The notes below the pieces were generated by a model. The model was not told where the DNA came from and ran no database searches. It saw only the letters and a list, made by a program, of their open reading frames with translations. A DNA stretch of 64,000 nucleotides from Unio delphinus (lineage: Eukaryota > Mollusca > Bivalvia > Unionida > Unionidae), in assembly GCA_029339505.1 (NCBI GenBank), contig JAQISU010000115.1, forward strand, positions 9,267,001-9,331,000. Direction: 5' to 3'. Positions 38,825 through 52,689 of the stretch are shown here, piece after piece (positions within the stretch are counted from its first letter, which is position 1; every line of letters begins with the position of its first letter). The position numbers and the translations under genes are program-made.

Positions 38825-39578
38825 ATGAATAACACTGCTTGATATAAAGCACACTCAATTTCACATGAGAGAGAGACAGAAAGAGATAGACACACACACA
38901 CACACACAGATAGAGAGAGAGAGAATAATGCTGAGAATTTTGTCAATGTTCAGTGTCTGCAAGATAAAGCACTTACCAATTAATTGTATTGTTTGTTTTA
39001 ATTTTTCAGGTTAATGTGTTAGTGTATAAACTGAAAGCTTGTTATAACTAGCCAAAATCGTCAGTCATATTTTCGTCATTATTACATACAGATAAGAAAG
39101 GAAATAAGTTTGTATTGAATATGTGCTTCCCCTACTGCGTGATATAAATACAAAGAAACAGATAAACAAGAACTTATTTGAAAATATAATTAAACAAACT
39201 CACTTTGCATTGGTAACATTAAATTGTTCTTTGAAAATCATGCGAAATTTATTGAAGACAACAATACATTCACGAAATCCGTTGGTGTAGCGGATAACGG
39301 ATGACGTGTGCATCCTAACTTTTGTTTTTATCGCTTGTGTCCGCGAACAAAAAATCACAAAAGAGACAAGGAAATCGACCCGATTGCTTGAAGGTTGGGT
39401 TACATAAGTAATTCTAAATCAAGTTATTATTGTATATACGTTTTACCCTGCAAACATGAATTTATTACATATTACCAACATTTAGAAGAACGGGTAGTAA
39501 ATATAAACAACTGGCAGCGGTCAGTAAGCTCCTTGCTTAAACTTACAAAAAGGATATTAGATATAAAGTTTTTTTCAG

Positions 39579-39622
39579 TACGAAGCATGCCGTCTCCAGA
39601 AACTGACTTTGGATTCTTGAAG
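39579..39622 (+). other. Weak exon candidate
   Basis: A TTTTTTTCAG acceptor at 39569-39578, a 44-bp segment with one open frame (MPSPETDFGFLK) and an AAG|GTGTAT donor. No partner exon could be joined with confidence. Confidence 0.2.
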
Positions 39623-40612
39623 GTGTATTGATTTATTTATATGAATTCTGTCGACATCAGGAAGCCAATTTTGGTTCCTTTGTGTTCTTTTCAGCGTGCC
39701 GATTTCATTTGGTTACAAAGTTGGCCGACATAGGGAACCCAGCACTGATTTCTTTTTACCAGTAATTTTAACGGAAATTTTGAAAATAAATTTAAACAAT
39801 CGAACAATTTTCAAAGCTTCACAATCTAGTGCGTCGTGCGCGCACATCAGTATAAGGCTCAACAGTAAATTACTTTTCAATGGTTTCATCTAAATGTTCC
39901 CTTTCAAACTATATAAAGTTTTTATGTGTGACAACAAGACGCATGTACTTCGTCTTTTGGGAATACATGTATGTCATTTTTGGTTGTCATCCTCCATAGG
40001 TAGAATATCGTATCTAAGAGGAAGTAACAGAAACTGCTTTTGTTCATGTAATGCAAATCAACTCTAATAAGAAAACATTTTGAGTATGACGGGCGGCCTT
40101 TACGTTGAATAACTAATTTATCAAATTAACGTAACGAAATGTAATAATTTGAAAATAAATATAACATGTCTGTTGATCCTGACTAGACTCCGGTCAACTT
40201 TAATCACGTCACTACTTAATATCAGTAGAGCTTCTTAATTATTAGTTTACTGTTGCATCATAGAGATGTTTGGGTATATGTCTCATGTGGCTTACTATCT
40301 GGTTGATATTATTAATACTTCAACTATTTACCATCGGAAGCCCAGCAAACCTTAGGCTATGAAATTAGTTAAGATGCCAAAGTTTTGTTAAATTAGCATT
40401 AAACAGAATTTTAATGAAACTAGTGCATACATTTAAATTGTATGATTTTCATTGTTTTTAACGCTTAACAGTACAAGTGTTAATGTCCTGTGTTTAACTT
40501 GCTCTCACCTTTCTTATAAATAATTTTGAACCGCAAACATAAAAGCAGCCAATGTATTTAAATAATACCTTTGTAAAGACGTTTCCTTCCATCTGATCAT
40601 TCTGTTTTTCAG

Positions 40613-40804
40613 GACCAGAATGGAGAGGAGTCATATTGTATTTTCTATCTGGAAGTTCCCATTCCCTTTCCATTTTTTTCGTGGGATGATATCAGACCCG
40701 GCCGGTACATATGTATAGAAGAAGCGTTTATTCACGGATTTTTTGACGGAACAGTTGGTATAAGGATAGAGGATCCCAGTTGCGTTAGAGTTCTAACGAT
40801 CTAA
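40613..40804 (+). CDS. Probable terminal exon of a host gene
   Basis: A good acceptor (TTCTGTTTTTCAG, 40600-40612) is followed by a 192-bp frame in phase 0 ending in TAA. The 63 residues look like a real protein: SYCIFYLEV, FFSWDDIRPGRYICIEEAF, HGFFDGTVGIRIEDPS. Base composition is more balanced than its surroundings. I do not recognise the family. Upstream exons would lie on the + strand to the left, within or beyond the host stretch. Confidence 0.5.
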   Translation, partial: DQNGEESYCIFYLEVPIPFPFFSWDDIRPGRYICIEEAFIHGFFDGTVGIRIEDPSCVRVLTI

Positions 40805-40809
40805 TTATA

Positions 40810-40825
40810 TTACTACTACTACTAG

Positions 40826-40867
<42 letters not shown>
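40810..40867. repeat. (TAC)n microsatellite
   Basis: About 19 TAC units with one interruption, just after the probable exon. Confidence 0.97.
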
Positions 40868-40868
<1 letters not shown>

Positions 40869-43800
40869 GTTTCAAGACATTGAACGAACATGATTAACGT
40901 GCCATATAATGAAATTAAATAATTTGAGAGATCTTTGTCGTTTGTAGAACACTGAGATATAAAGATAATTTTTGTTCAGGCTTTTATATTTATAGTGAAC
41001 GTAGCGTTCAGAAGAAATGGAATAAGTCACTTGTCTAATTCTGCAAATAATGCACAAGTTGATACATTTGGCACGAGTATAAAACAAAAATCTTTTTGAC
41101 ACCGAGAGGCAAGGCGGTAATGTATCAACTCTAAATCTAACAGTTTGAATGACTGTTTGAAAATTTCATCTAAATGAAACTGGTACCTCGTGCTTTTAAC
41201 AGTTGTTTTTTTTATGTTTTGTTTTTATTAGACAGATAGTCTGCAGTTCAACGCTTTCTGCTCTGATGTTAATGGTCAGTACATATGTTTAATGAAAATG
41301 TATAATTGCAGAATGTCGTGAGTCTGAAAAGAGAGTCGAATGCTGATTACAATTTAATAGCCTATTGTGATACTTGATTTATTTTTATTCGACTCTATTG
41401 TCTTAAAAACGTAATATTACAGTGAGAACCAACAACCCTTAAATGTTCAATAAATAATTTATTTTCTTAAACTAAAAGGTGAAGATGTGTAAAAAGAACT
41501 TATGGTATTGCGAATTAAATCGCCCAAAGTTCTAGAATTACAAACCAAGGTCCTAATATTCAATGTTTTTAATAAACTTTAATGGAATTTAAATTAAATC
41601 CAATGTTCCTGTGGTGACCTATGTCGTGGTGATATACCAACAATATACTGTTGAATCATAATAGTATACTCCAAGACGTACGTTCTTATTTTAAATTTCA
41701 TATAAATTCAAGTCTTTATCTACAAGAATGCTATTTCTGATGTGCACTTTGTATGTGCTATGACTAAATAATTTGGATAAATCAATTCCAGACATAAACA
41801 CATTTTGGACACAACAATAATACAACTGAAAGCACAATTAATAAAGGTTTTTGATAACAAGATTACATAGTCTTCTACATGAACTCAGATCACAATTAAC
41901 AATTTCTGAAAACATATTTTACCTAATGGAAAATAACCTTCTAGAAGGCTTCTAATGTTTATAAAAAAAAGTTTAAATTATAACTGTAAAATTATAACAC
42001 AAAATATAGTGAAAAAAGGTAGATCTTGCAATTCAGTCCAACATGCAACGTCCAAGATGCAACGTTACCTATGCAAATTAAATATGCATAACATTGATAT
42101 GTCAGTATGTTAGTCACGAAATTTTGAATATCAAAATCAATATTGTTTTGTACAGTCTCAACGTACTGTTTAACAGTTTGAATTAGTTACATTTTAAAAT
42201 TGTAATCAATTTTAATATTTTTTTTCATGTTTAATTTAAATATTATTTATTTTTATTGTGCAACTTTATTTCTTATTTGTGTTTCATTTCAATTGCTTTA
42301 TTGTTTAGTTTGCTTTTAATTTTCCAATTTGTTTTTTTTCTTTCTATTCTTCAAACATTATTCAGATAGTTAATTCTTTGTATTTTAATGTTTTCTTATC
42401 TTTTAAAGATGCTAGTTTACACTTTGCCTACATGTTGCCCACTATATTCAAAGTTTATATTTGTGCAAAATATATTTTAAATAGTATTTTGTGATATGAC
42501 TTTTTTTTCTCCGATCATGCAGTTATGAAAAATTAATTTCTGTTTCAATGTTTTTCATGCCAGTTTTGTTTTAGAATAATTGTTGCAAATGATTTCTGTG
42601 CTGCTGTTGTTGTGTTAGGCTCAGACTTGAATTATTTCTTACTCTACCATTTACATGAATATTCCGGAATATATTTGTGTTCTCCAAATTCTGTTTCTAT
42701 TTTGGTATTTCAGCATTACTTTTAGTACAGACTAAAATACGTCATCTGTGATCATTAGATAGCATGTTGACCAGCATGTGTATATGTTGATTGATATATG
42801 TGGGTGAAAGTCTGTAGATATTCGTGTTGGTCAGACAAAATATGTTGGTCAGCAGATGTGGGTATTGGTCAAGAGGTCAATATATGTCATGGTTTGTATG
42901 AGTATGTGATGACCAGTAAGATTGTGTTGGTCAGTAGGTGTGAGTGTTGGTCAGTTTTTATGACTGTTTGTCCCTAGTGAGACCAACAATGATAAATCCA
43001 CCTTGTCCCCATTATGCCATGAAATGATAAGCCTATCGATGTGTTAGCATTACATTAGCCATGTCGTCTTAGTACCATGTTTTGTACATTTCGCATGCGT
43101 AGTTTTGTCACCAAACTGGCAACAGCATATACTAAACTGCTTGCGCGTGTTCGAGCCATATTTGATCCACGATTAATACAGAAGTAGTCTTAATTACCTG
43201 CCTGCTTTTGTTTAAACGAGAGAGAGAGAGAGATAAGAGATAGAGAGAAACGTATCGATTAAGCACTGGCTGTTCATATAATAGAAAAATGTATAATAGA
43301 AATCAAGGATATTATAGAACTATTATTGTTCCAGGCCTTGAACTATCAAGTAACAACGAAAGCAACCAGTCAAACCGCTACATCATTATTGATATTTTCA
43401 TCACACGCTTAGATGCTATTTTCATCACATGAGACGATTTTTTTTATATAAAAATACTTTTATAATGTAGGCTCAAAAGATTCTTTTATATATTTGTAAA
43501 AAGTTTACTTCATGTATTGACCATTGAGCAGGCTTAGAATAATCCTTTAAAACATTAGCTGGTTGGCGTTTGACATTTTAACACGGAAGCAGCAGCCTAA
43601 GATTCTCTCGTTATCAATATCTATATGAAAATAAAAGAATACTTACAAATAAATTACAAAAAAAACGCAAAAAATCTTTCAAAGATGTACGTTCATTGAA
43701 ATGCCAGTATACACTAAAACCGTACGGAAATGTTTTACGTCCTCATTCAAATTATGGTTGCTGTTGAAATAATATTCTCTAAACTTTCGGTCAAATTGAT

Positions 43801-44590
43801 ACATTATAATATACAATGAATACTGTATTACTCCATTTATAGTGGATAACGCTCTTTTTCTTTTTAATTAACTTCAGAAATTTGCGACAAACATTTAAAC
43901 ATATTGATACTACAAATTAATGTTGACGTGTTCACAAACGTATTGATACTACAAATTGATGTTGACGTGTTTACCCTTGTATTCTCTTGCGTATTAGCAT
44001 TTAATGTTCACCATGTAAGCAGTTCACAAATCACGCCATGAAGAATAAATCAAGGCTACAAGTACTGAAACAAATATCAGACAAGATTTGCATTTCTCGT
44101 TCATGCAAATTAACTTTCCGAGGATTGTTGATGTATCAAAAACGTTATACACGTCTCTTTGAATTTAAAATCATATATTTCATATTAGCATTTAGCAGAT
44201 AAAGGTATTGGTGACAAAAATAATAGATGAATCACCAAAACCAGGGTAACAATATTGACTCCATAGGATAAAATCTTCCATCAAACTAATTGAATACCAT
44301 TAAACAACATGTTCACATGTCAATTAAAAAGGAACCATTCTTAATTAGTTTAAGTCAATTATGATAATTTCAAATAAATAGGACTAAATACGTTTTCAAA
44401 TTATATTCATGCAGTTGATTTAGCTATACAGTATTAATCAACTAGAGACAGTCAACACTGTACTGGCCGTGAACAAGATGAACTAGATATTTGATGCTTT
44501 CAATTAAGGTACAATTGTTGACAGTTGGTATAAGATAGGTGAATTCGATAAATCAATCATTAATCATGAATTATATAATTATTAATCGTG

Positions 44591-44734
<144 letters not shown>

Positions 44735-47700
44735 AAGAACTGTGGACATTGCAGAAGATACAAGAATCTGTTACAGTTTCTCTCGTTTTCTGACAGCGTC
44801 AAGAATACAGATGCACCAGGTGTCAATAGAATTCCAGTTTTCAACTTTTTGTACCGGTTTCTGTAACACATAAACCCTAGAAATCAAAGAATATCCTACT
44901 TAAACATTCTTTGAAGATTTTTTTGGAACATAAAAAAAAACAACAAATAATCTTTTTCTTTCTAATGAATCTTTGCCATCTACATAGCAAGGAAACTACA
45001 AAATATATGAACATGCATTTATTCCAGTTTTCTAGCAGTTTGTTTAGTTCCGAAATCGAGAAATCACCTTTAAATTATGTAATATTTCGCTTGAAATACA
45101 AGGATAATGTGCACAAAGGAGTTCGAAGTAAACTGTGTGTTATTAAACAACTAATGCCATTTTAAACTCAGTACTAAACTATAACAGAAAACTTCCAATG
45201 CCAGTGTCTGAGATCGTGTTGAAGCATTAGTAAGAAAAAGAGAACTTAATAAGAGGTATCATTCTTACCTCGACATTCTTATTTTTCTTATACGAAATTG
45301 CATAAGAATGAAAACTGTGAACATCTTTACCCAAATATTAATAATACCAAATACGCACACAGAGTAAATGCGAAACATTCCAATTCTTAATATACTATTC
45401 TCTACATAAACCTCACCCTAGTAAATAATTATATCGTTACTGTAAATTCCACTCTTTTTAGCGATTTAAATGTTTTATAGATAAGTATTGATAGACTCTT
45501 TATAACACGGCTTTAGCACCAAAAACATATGTTTGCAACTATAGTATTCTTCTTAAACTAATCCTCTCCATAACTGTGTAATAGGTATGGTTTCCGTTGT
45601 CCATTCTCATTTATTGGGGCACATTTTCAGTGTATCTGGATTACATTCATTTCATTCATTTTGTTTTCTTAGTGTGCAACTTTGTTTTGACGTTCTGATT
45701 GCAATACGTTTAAATGCGTATACTTCACAAATCAGAAGATCGACTTCCCTCGAATATTTATATATGTTAAGGAAATACGGCTAGACAAAAGCATTTTTGT
45801 AAGAAGCAAGACCTCTCTTTACTTCTGGTAAAGATGCAGATGCTAACTTTGTTTGTTTCCTTACAGGGTCATAGGTCATGATGGTGTGTTTTGTTGTATT
45901 TCATTACTTTTCACTTTCGCAGCGCTCCTTTCGTCATCCTCCAACGCCATCGCAACCAATCCCAACCCCCACACACATAGTACGGACCACATCAAGAATA
46001 CAAAAACGATCTTATGTTTTCAAATATGTTGCACCTCTCACCAAATATACAAGACTATTCCTAACGGTCCGGGTGGAGCTTTGGTTACTGTTTGCATAAT
46101 GAAAGAGTGAAATTAATCAATTATCTTTAACCAAACTATGCGCTCACGATTTGCGCAGAAATAATTCTTGTCATTTATTCAGCATTGTAGTAACTATCAA
46201 ATAATTTATAAGTCCTCTGCTAAAAGTCTAGATGAAGCTTTGATTATTGATCCATACTACGAAATGAAACTGCATCCATCATCCATCAAATACTGTACTC
46301 GCAATTTCAAAACTTTGTTGTTTCCTGCTATCTCGTAAATAAACATTTCATATATGATCAACATCTCTCTTCAGATGCATATAGAGTGTACATTAATTCC
46401 CAAGTAAACCCGACTGAAAGATCAAAAGTAATGGAGTAAAGTGTTATATTACCCCTTCTGAATTTGTACGTGTTCACGTGGCAAACAGACTACCATTCGT
46501 AGAACCTATATTTAACAAATGGCCATTAATTAGAAAACAACACGTATTTCTGACTATCCGTGTGCATCCATAGTACCAACAAAGTATGTCAAAATTAATT
46601 TTCTGAATTATTTTCTTCACTTTTGTCTTGAGGAACAATACGCTCATTGTTCTTAAACACCAGTATTAACTGTGTAACAAAGGACCCAAAACAATCATAT
46701 AGAGAAATGCGAACATAATGACGCACTTGTCGATCCTAGCAGCGTCGCACAGTTCTGTAAAGCTATTGTTTTTACAAAAATGTATGAGGATACTCTGATT
46801 ATTTCTTTTACTAAAATGTTGAAGCGGAAAAGATTACAAGTACTGGTTTTAAACAAGAATAAATGGCTTATCGTTGCAATCGTTTGATTTTTTTTTGTTT
46901 AGGTCCACATTTTGATCTTTCAATTTAACTTGTCAAATACAGATGACTAATTATCTAAGCAAATTAACCATTATTCGATATTTTGTAAATTCATAAATTC
47001 ATACGCATTCTAAAATTGTATCAAAGTTTGAAATTGTAAAAAAGTTCACAATTTAAAAAGTGAAAAAAGAAATTAAATATTAAAAATAGTTATGGCCATA
47101 AATGCCTTAATAATATTTAACAAACACAAAATAAATTCAGCAAACACAAATGAAGCTTTACAAATAAATAGTAAACAAAATCGTAAGAAAATTGTAAAAT
47201 ACACTTTTCATCATTTAAATAAATACACTCTTGCCCGTAAATTCAATACCCCGCGATCTGTATCTCTGCTCAGAGTTGTCGGTGGTTTTCCATTTAGGCC
47301 AATGTCAAACTTGCAATGCGCGCATATACTTCTCACAAATGGCTCATATTTAATTGTACCATAACACAATTAAATAAAATCTCTGTTTAAGGACTGACAG
47401 GACTCCAGCATTGTACGTTTTGCTTCCTTGACACGGCGTTCATATGTTAAGAAACCATTTATGCCATGTGATTACGACTGATAAAATAGTTTTCGTCATT
47501 GTCCAACCATTGTTAGTAGAACATATGTCATTGCTGAATACCAGATGGATTTGTTCTCTTCTTGTTTAAGATAATGTTTGTGCAAGATAATCAAAGGAGT
47601 ATTCAACCGGGTTGGAGTTATAGGTAAATTTCACGTCTTTGTTCAGATTTGTTACGTAGTAAAATTATATTCGGTATAGTCTTACAAGAAAATCACTTGT

Positions 47701-49019
47701 ATTGATAATTTGACTTTTGGAACATCAAAAATGGAAAATGCTTCAAGAGGGCTAGTGTTTCATTTACGTTTGTGTCTACGTGTATATCCTAAATGGGGAG
47801 ATGTACCTGCAATGAAAGTTCGGCAAGTGCTTGCCTGCACGCGCGATAATATTTGCGAACCGATCGAGATGCACCGCAAAAATGATTACCAGAGTTTACT
47901 CAGATACCACATCTAGGACATCATCGAGCTCCGAGACCAAAACGTTAAGCTAAAAAATATAATTTAGAGCAACGATAATAGTATGGCATCAAAGCTAAAC
48001 GTTCTTCAGGTTTTAAATGTTTATATATATACCATCTATGTTTTGTTTCTTCTCTGAGCTTACATACATATTACATACATATTACCTTGAAATGGTTTAC
48101 GAGATTACTTTGTTTTAAGCTGTAATAAACGGCGACAAAAACTAAATGTTCTAATGAATTCAGGTTTTCATCCCAATGAAAATCTAAGTTGGTAAGCAAT
48201 GATGTATGCTGCATCCTGTAATGTGATGTATTTACAGTTCCTTGTAGAAACGCAAGAAATAACAGTTCGTTGTGGGAAATTTGAATAAGAGTTTAATGAA
48301 ATGTCTTTGTCAAGGATGTATGTACGAGCACTCAAATATTTCCAAAGAACCTAAGTAATCTTTTAAAATGATAACAAACGGAAGAAAATTTAACATATAA
48401 TTCGAACAGTAGCTACAACAGACGAAAATAACCTGACATAAAATAGTGTCAGCCTAACTGAGATTATGTCTCTACTTCAAAGGTTTTACAGTAATTTGAA
48501 ACGCAAAATAGGTATTTGTATGAGGGTAACGTGATCATGATTACATCACGTACTCATAACATGACCTTGACAAACACCAATAATTTTACTCCAAGAATAA
48601 AACAAAAAAATGTTGTTTACTTTACCAAAACTATTTAGAAGTTTTGGGTCACTTATCCAACACATCCTTGATCTCGCTCTTATTATTCTCACAATAACAA
48701 TACATTTTTTTAAAACTTGCTTACGTGGCCGTTACTAAATTTTGAATTAAGGTCAGAATCTAAGTCAGCCTTAAGCTTTTGCAATCACATTGTTGTCGCG
48801 TATAATTTAAAATGTTGACAACACATGAGATGCACAATCGTCGTGAAATTCGTTCTAGGAGTCACGAATATTTGCGATCAAATTATTTGCCAGATCAAAC
48901 AGATCTCGCTTCGGTAATGTTTTATTCTGTCACGGTCAAATGTGGATTCAGGAAACTTCCTTTTCCAAGATTTGACTGTCTTCGATATTCTAGCTCGTTT
49001 TCATATTCTTGTATCTGTT

Positions 49020-49520
49020 AAACAAACCAGCTTCTGTTGGTTTATGTGGTTCTTAATAAACAGATGTAATTGCAGGCCATCCTAACACTGATCGGATGAA
49101 TATCAATAGCCCCATCATAATTTATTTATATCTCAACTGACAAAGTATGTTCGTGGACCATTATATAGATTTTTTTTCTTTTCCGTGGCAGAATTTATTA
49201 TGCGCTAAAATTCATGTATTTGTTCGATTTGATAACTGCCTGTTCTAATACAATATTCTAGTCAAGAGTTTCCCCGGTGCCATCGAGTTTATATTTTATA
49301 TTCATTTGCAAACACATGAAAATTATTTGCCTGTAATCCACCGAATAATTGTTATCTAATATTCAGCCAACTATGATACACTCGTAATTGAGCAAGCTCA
49401 ATCTCCTTTACTGCTATTGCCCATGGAAAGATTACGTTTAAATTAGGGTTAGTGGAACTTATTCATATAAGTGTTGTCTTTAGCGGAGTTGTATTACCGA
49501 CAATGTGGTGCAGTAGTTCA
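49020..49520 (-). pseudogene. mCP: Penton remnant, relic copy D
   Basis: Pieces of penton in the - strand in correct order: LLHHIVGNTTP, VKEIELAQLRVYHSWLNIR, NN..VFANEYK, TGSYQIEQIHEF, MVHE.TLS, VLGWPA and EPHKPTE. Many stops. It shows the relic reaches left to about 49020. Confidence 0.7.
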
Positions 49521-49744
49521 TGCGAAGACGACGTCGTAAATCTTAATCATTTCTGTGATCTGATGTTATTCCGCGGTTAGGACCCGTTGATATAAGCGAT
49601 TATAACTTGGATATTTGTCAGCTGTTTTTGTTAAGATTAAGATCTTACGTAAATGTCTACCATGATAGTACATGATCAATCTAAAACGAGAGCTATTACT
49701 CGTGTATTCGTGTACAACTTTATGATGTGGGTTGGTTGATTTTG

Positions 49745-50087
49745 ATATGGCATCAAATACAGCAATTGCTTTACGGCTGTATATTGTTGGGTCAGTTATT
49801 GTCTGCGTTGGTAATGTTTAATACCAGATTCTATTATTTGCTGAGCCGACATACTTGATAAGCTCTTTTGGCGGGTCTAATGCATACGAATAAAAATAAC
49901 AATCTCACATTGATCAGTCGCGTATGCATCCCAATGAGTATCTACACTAGTAATGTTATCAAGGTTATGTGGTATGGTTTCTATTTCATTATGCTTTAAG
50001 GTAATTGGGCTCTCGTATAAAAATACCTCGAAAGTTTGTTGTTTTTGTAATTTTTACAGCAGGTTCGAGTAAACCAAAATTTGACAT
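49745..50087 (-). pseudogene. PRO: Protease remnant, relic copy D
   Basis: MSNFGLLEPAVK at 50087, then NFRGIF, LDNIT..DTHWDAYATDQ and a degraded end; catalytic Cys region not recovered. Fibre and two-TM genes between this and penton are essentially missing (about 220 bp left). Confidence 0.65.
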
Positions 50088-50097
50088 AGATAAAACA

Positions 50098-50673
50098 CTA
50101 TGGTTTTTTTGTTATTAAACCGTCCCTAGAAGTCTCACACCGCTTAATGACCATGAGTGCGGAGTTTCTGGTAGTCTTAAACCCTTTCCGTATTGTGAGA
50201 TCCGTAATCAAAGACGACCCGTTTGAAGAATACCGGTTTTGTTTGAACGTTTTCCTTGGTTTTGTTCGCGTGTTCTTTTTATTATATTTTTTTAATGTAG
50301 CATTCCCTTTCCTGTTGTTTTCTTGGTGCCATAGCCGCCACTGTTCCAACAGCACCCAGCGCTGAAGCTATTGTGACTGCTAGGGCGGCTGTGCGTATTA
50401 ACTCTGATATATCTGAAGAAGTGGTAATATACCATATGATTTAGTTATATCGGAAATAGCTGCCGCGGATAGAGTAATTCCTATTCCGATCTCGTCTTGT
50501 TTATCATCATTCAATGTTTTTACGCTCCCGTTATCTCAGTGACTGCTTATGTTTAACCACCTGTAAGATGACTGATTTTTAGCGTTATTGTGGTTCCGGA
50601 ATTTTACACGACGGGGTTCGTAGCTTTTAATCTCAGTCCGAGTCAGATTAACATTTACATGATATTATGACAT
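50098..50673 (-). pseudogene. Core/pX-like remnant, relic copy D
   Basis: Basic tail (KKYNKKNTRTKPRKTFKQNR, TTRNSALMV) and traces of the N-terminal LT..Q motif. Several shifts. Confidence 0.55.
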
Positions 50674-50708
50674 TTTATAATATCAATAGGAATCTAATCT
50701 AGAAAATG

Positions 50709-51881
50709 TTACATATTTCCTACTGGCGATCAATCACCCTCGTTCGTCCGCCAGCACCTTCAAGTAACATTGATTTATCGCTGCGTATGGCTCTGTAATT
50801 AATACCATCAACAGGGATGACTCTAGCTCTGAAGTGTATATCAACAACAGTCTGCCTGGATAAATGTTCCAGTGAAAAATAATAGATCCGATATAGATTT
50901 TGTAAAATATCTAGTTGCAATATCTATATTCTGACATGCTCTATGATTGTTTTCAAAATTATTAAAAAAAAGATCTTCAGATTTATCCTCAACTAAACTT
51001 CACTGAGTTTGTCAAATGTCATATGACTATGCGTCTGAGAATTTATTCAATTTGTACTTTGAAAAGTAATGAACATATGTCGTAGTAGCGAAACACCTTG
51101 CTGTGATGCTAAATGCCATGTAAATAAAATATCAACGGTGATAAGAACACTATCTGTGGTTATTGTCAACCATGATAACACTGCTTTACCACCTTGATCC
51201 GTAAAAGTGATTTTGATTTTCTTCACTAATCGATGGAGTCATTACAGGCATCCTACGAAAGATTTGATAATAATACTTTACCAGCATCGCCCCCGTGTCG
51301 CCAGATTGCATCACTGTAAGTTTGGATCCATAAATAACCTTTGTATCATTTATAGACCATCTGAAAATGTGCAATAGTGGTATTGTGTAAAGAATCCTTA
51401 GTTTCAATTATCATTCATTGATATTACTACTATTACTGCAGGTTTTTATGCAGCTCCTGTATCATCTATTACATTAACTATATTTACGTCTCTACTATCA
51501 GACTTATTAGAAGTATCTTTAGCAAACGTCATTGGTGGTACACCTAATTTTGTCATAATCAATATATAACTATTTCAATATTCCTTACATCAGTCATATA
51601 AGTAGCGCTATCAAACAAAGCCATAATTCTAATATTAACAAACCCAATCAAAACATCAGCGTTATATCCTTCATCATCCGTTTTTACAAGTTTACTTTCT
51701 ACTTCAATAAACGCTTCAGCAGGTAAGAAATATCTACATGTATCATGAACCTGTACTTCAATCCTTCCACGCTGATTGGTTATCTTGCATCATAAGAATA
51801 AAATTGATAATCGCGTACATATTCATCTTTAAGAACCGGTGCGTTGATATTTAATGTTGGATTAGATACAAGTTTCAACAT
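50709..51881 (-). pseudogene. MCP: MCP remnant, relic copy D
   Basis: Start MLKLVSNPTLNINAP at 51881; later LLHIFRWSINDTKVIYGSKLTV, RMPVMTPSIS and the end NLYRIYYFSLEHL..QTVVDIHFRA and SDKSMLLEGAGGRTRV. Large internal deletions and many stops. Confidence 0.75.
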
Positions 51882-51889
51882 TTTATTAT

Positions 51890-52180
51890 AATTGTTATCG
51901 TCTAACACGAAGAACACTTCCTGCTATTAGACTTGCATTTACATTTTGTCTACGTCTGGACACAGTGCGTCTACAGCCAACTCTGTTAATTGTTTATTTG
52001 TAGCTTCATTTATTATTTGCCTAAAATTTGCAGGTATAACTCAGTGTTTGGTAATTTGACTGGCGGTGGTTTTCGTCGTATTAATCGTGCTAATCTATCC
52101 TTGATTGTTGAACACGTTTTACCAGCAACGTAACCAGTTGTTTCCTCTTCAGTACTATGTTTTGCTAGTTTAGTCATTCG
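51890..52180 (-). pseudogene. pVI-like remnant, relic copy D
   Basis: Traces of the C-terminal NN..I..A.F..INEATNKQLTELAV and IAGSV-type sequence and of AGKTCSTIKD.LARL. N-terminus not recovered. Confidence 0.5.
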
Positions 52181-52184
52181 ACCA

Positions 52185-52440
52185 GGAAAATCCTGTAAAC
52201 GTCTTGATGTGTCTTCATTTTGTTTTCTTCAGATATCTTTCTATAGTTGTTGAAGAAGGGGTTTAGGGTTTTCAATAACAGGTTTGAATAATTGTTTGAG
52301 AACTGTCTGCAAACTCCACCTGAGATTCCTGACCTTCTTGTAACTTTCACCTGACAGAATCACAGACGAGTAAAAATCTTCTAACTGCTTCTGGTCGATC
52401 TCGACCTAATCTAGTTTGACACCATATTATTGATATATAG
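52185..52440 (-). pseudogene. LM 5' remnant, relic copy D
   Basis: N-terminal LM pieces around 52300-52435 (RLGRDRPEAVRRFLLVCDSVR and SQVEFADSSQTIIQT) with shifts. Its start is next to terminal repeat E5. Confidence 0.5.
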
Positions 52441-52456
52441 TAACGATTTAATGCAG

Positions 52457-52685
52457 AGCAGCAGTGAGGGTGTGACCACAAATAAATGTTATCTCTCATA
52501 ATAAATACAAAATCCTATGACGCCACAAATAATGTAGCAAAAACAACTAACCCGTTTGTGAGACTCTATGTTAGTTAAATGATTCGGTTTGGCGTCATTG
52601 GTGTCATGATTTTATTTTAGTAAGAAGCCTTAGTTTAGAAAATGGAACATTATAAATCGAGATGGACTCGCCTTCCCTCCTGCTT
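52457..52685. repeat. Degenerate terminal repeat E5
   Basis: AGCAGCAGTGAGGGTG on the left and TCGCCTTCCCTCCTGCTT on the right, weakly inverted. The interior AGAAGCCTTAGTTTAGAAAA is like AGGAAGCCTCAGTTTGTCAA of E3. It sits directly upstream of LM D. Confidence 0.55.
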
Positions 52686-52689
52686 GGTA

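Noticed and set aside
45853..46110. Possible host exon after TTTCCTTACAG
   Set aside because: Two frames are open at similar length and neither looks protein-like; no partner exon.
48812..49021. 69-residue frame on the + strand
   Set aside because: Adjacent to the penton relic of copy D, no conservation, atypical composition.
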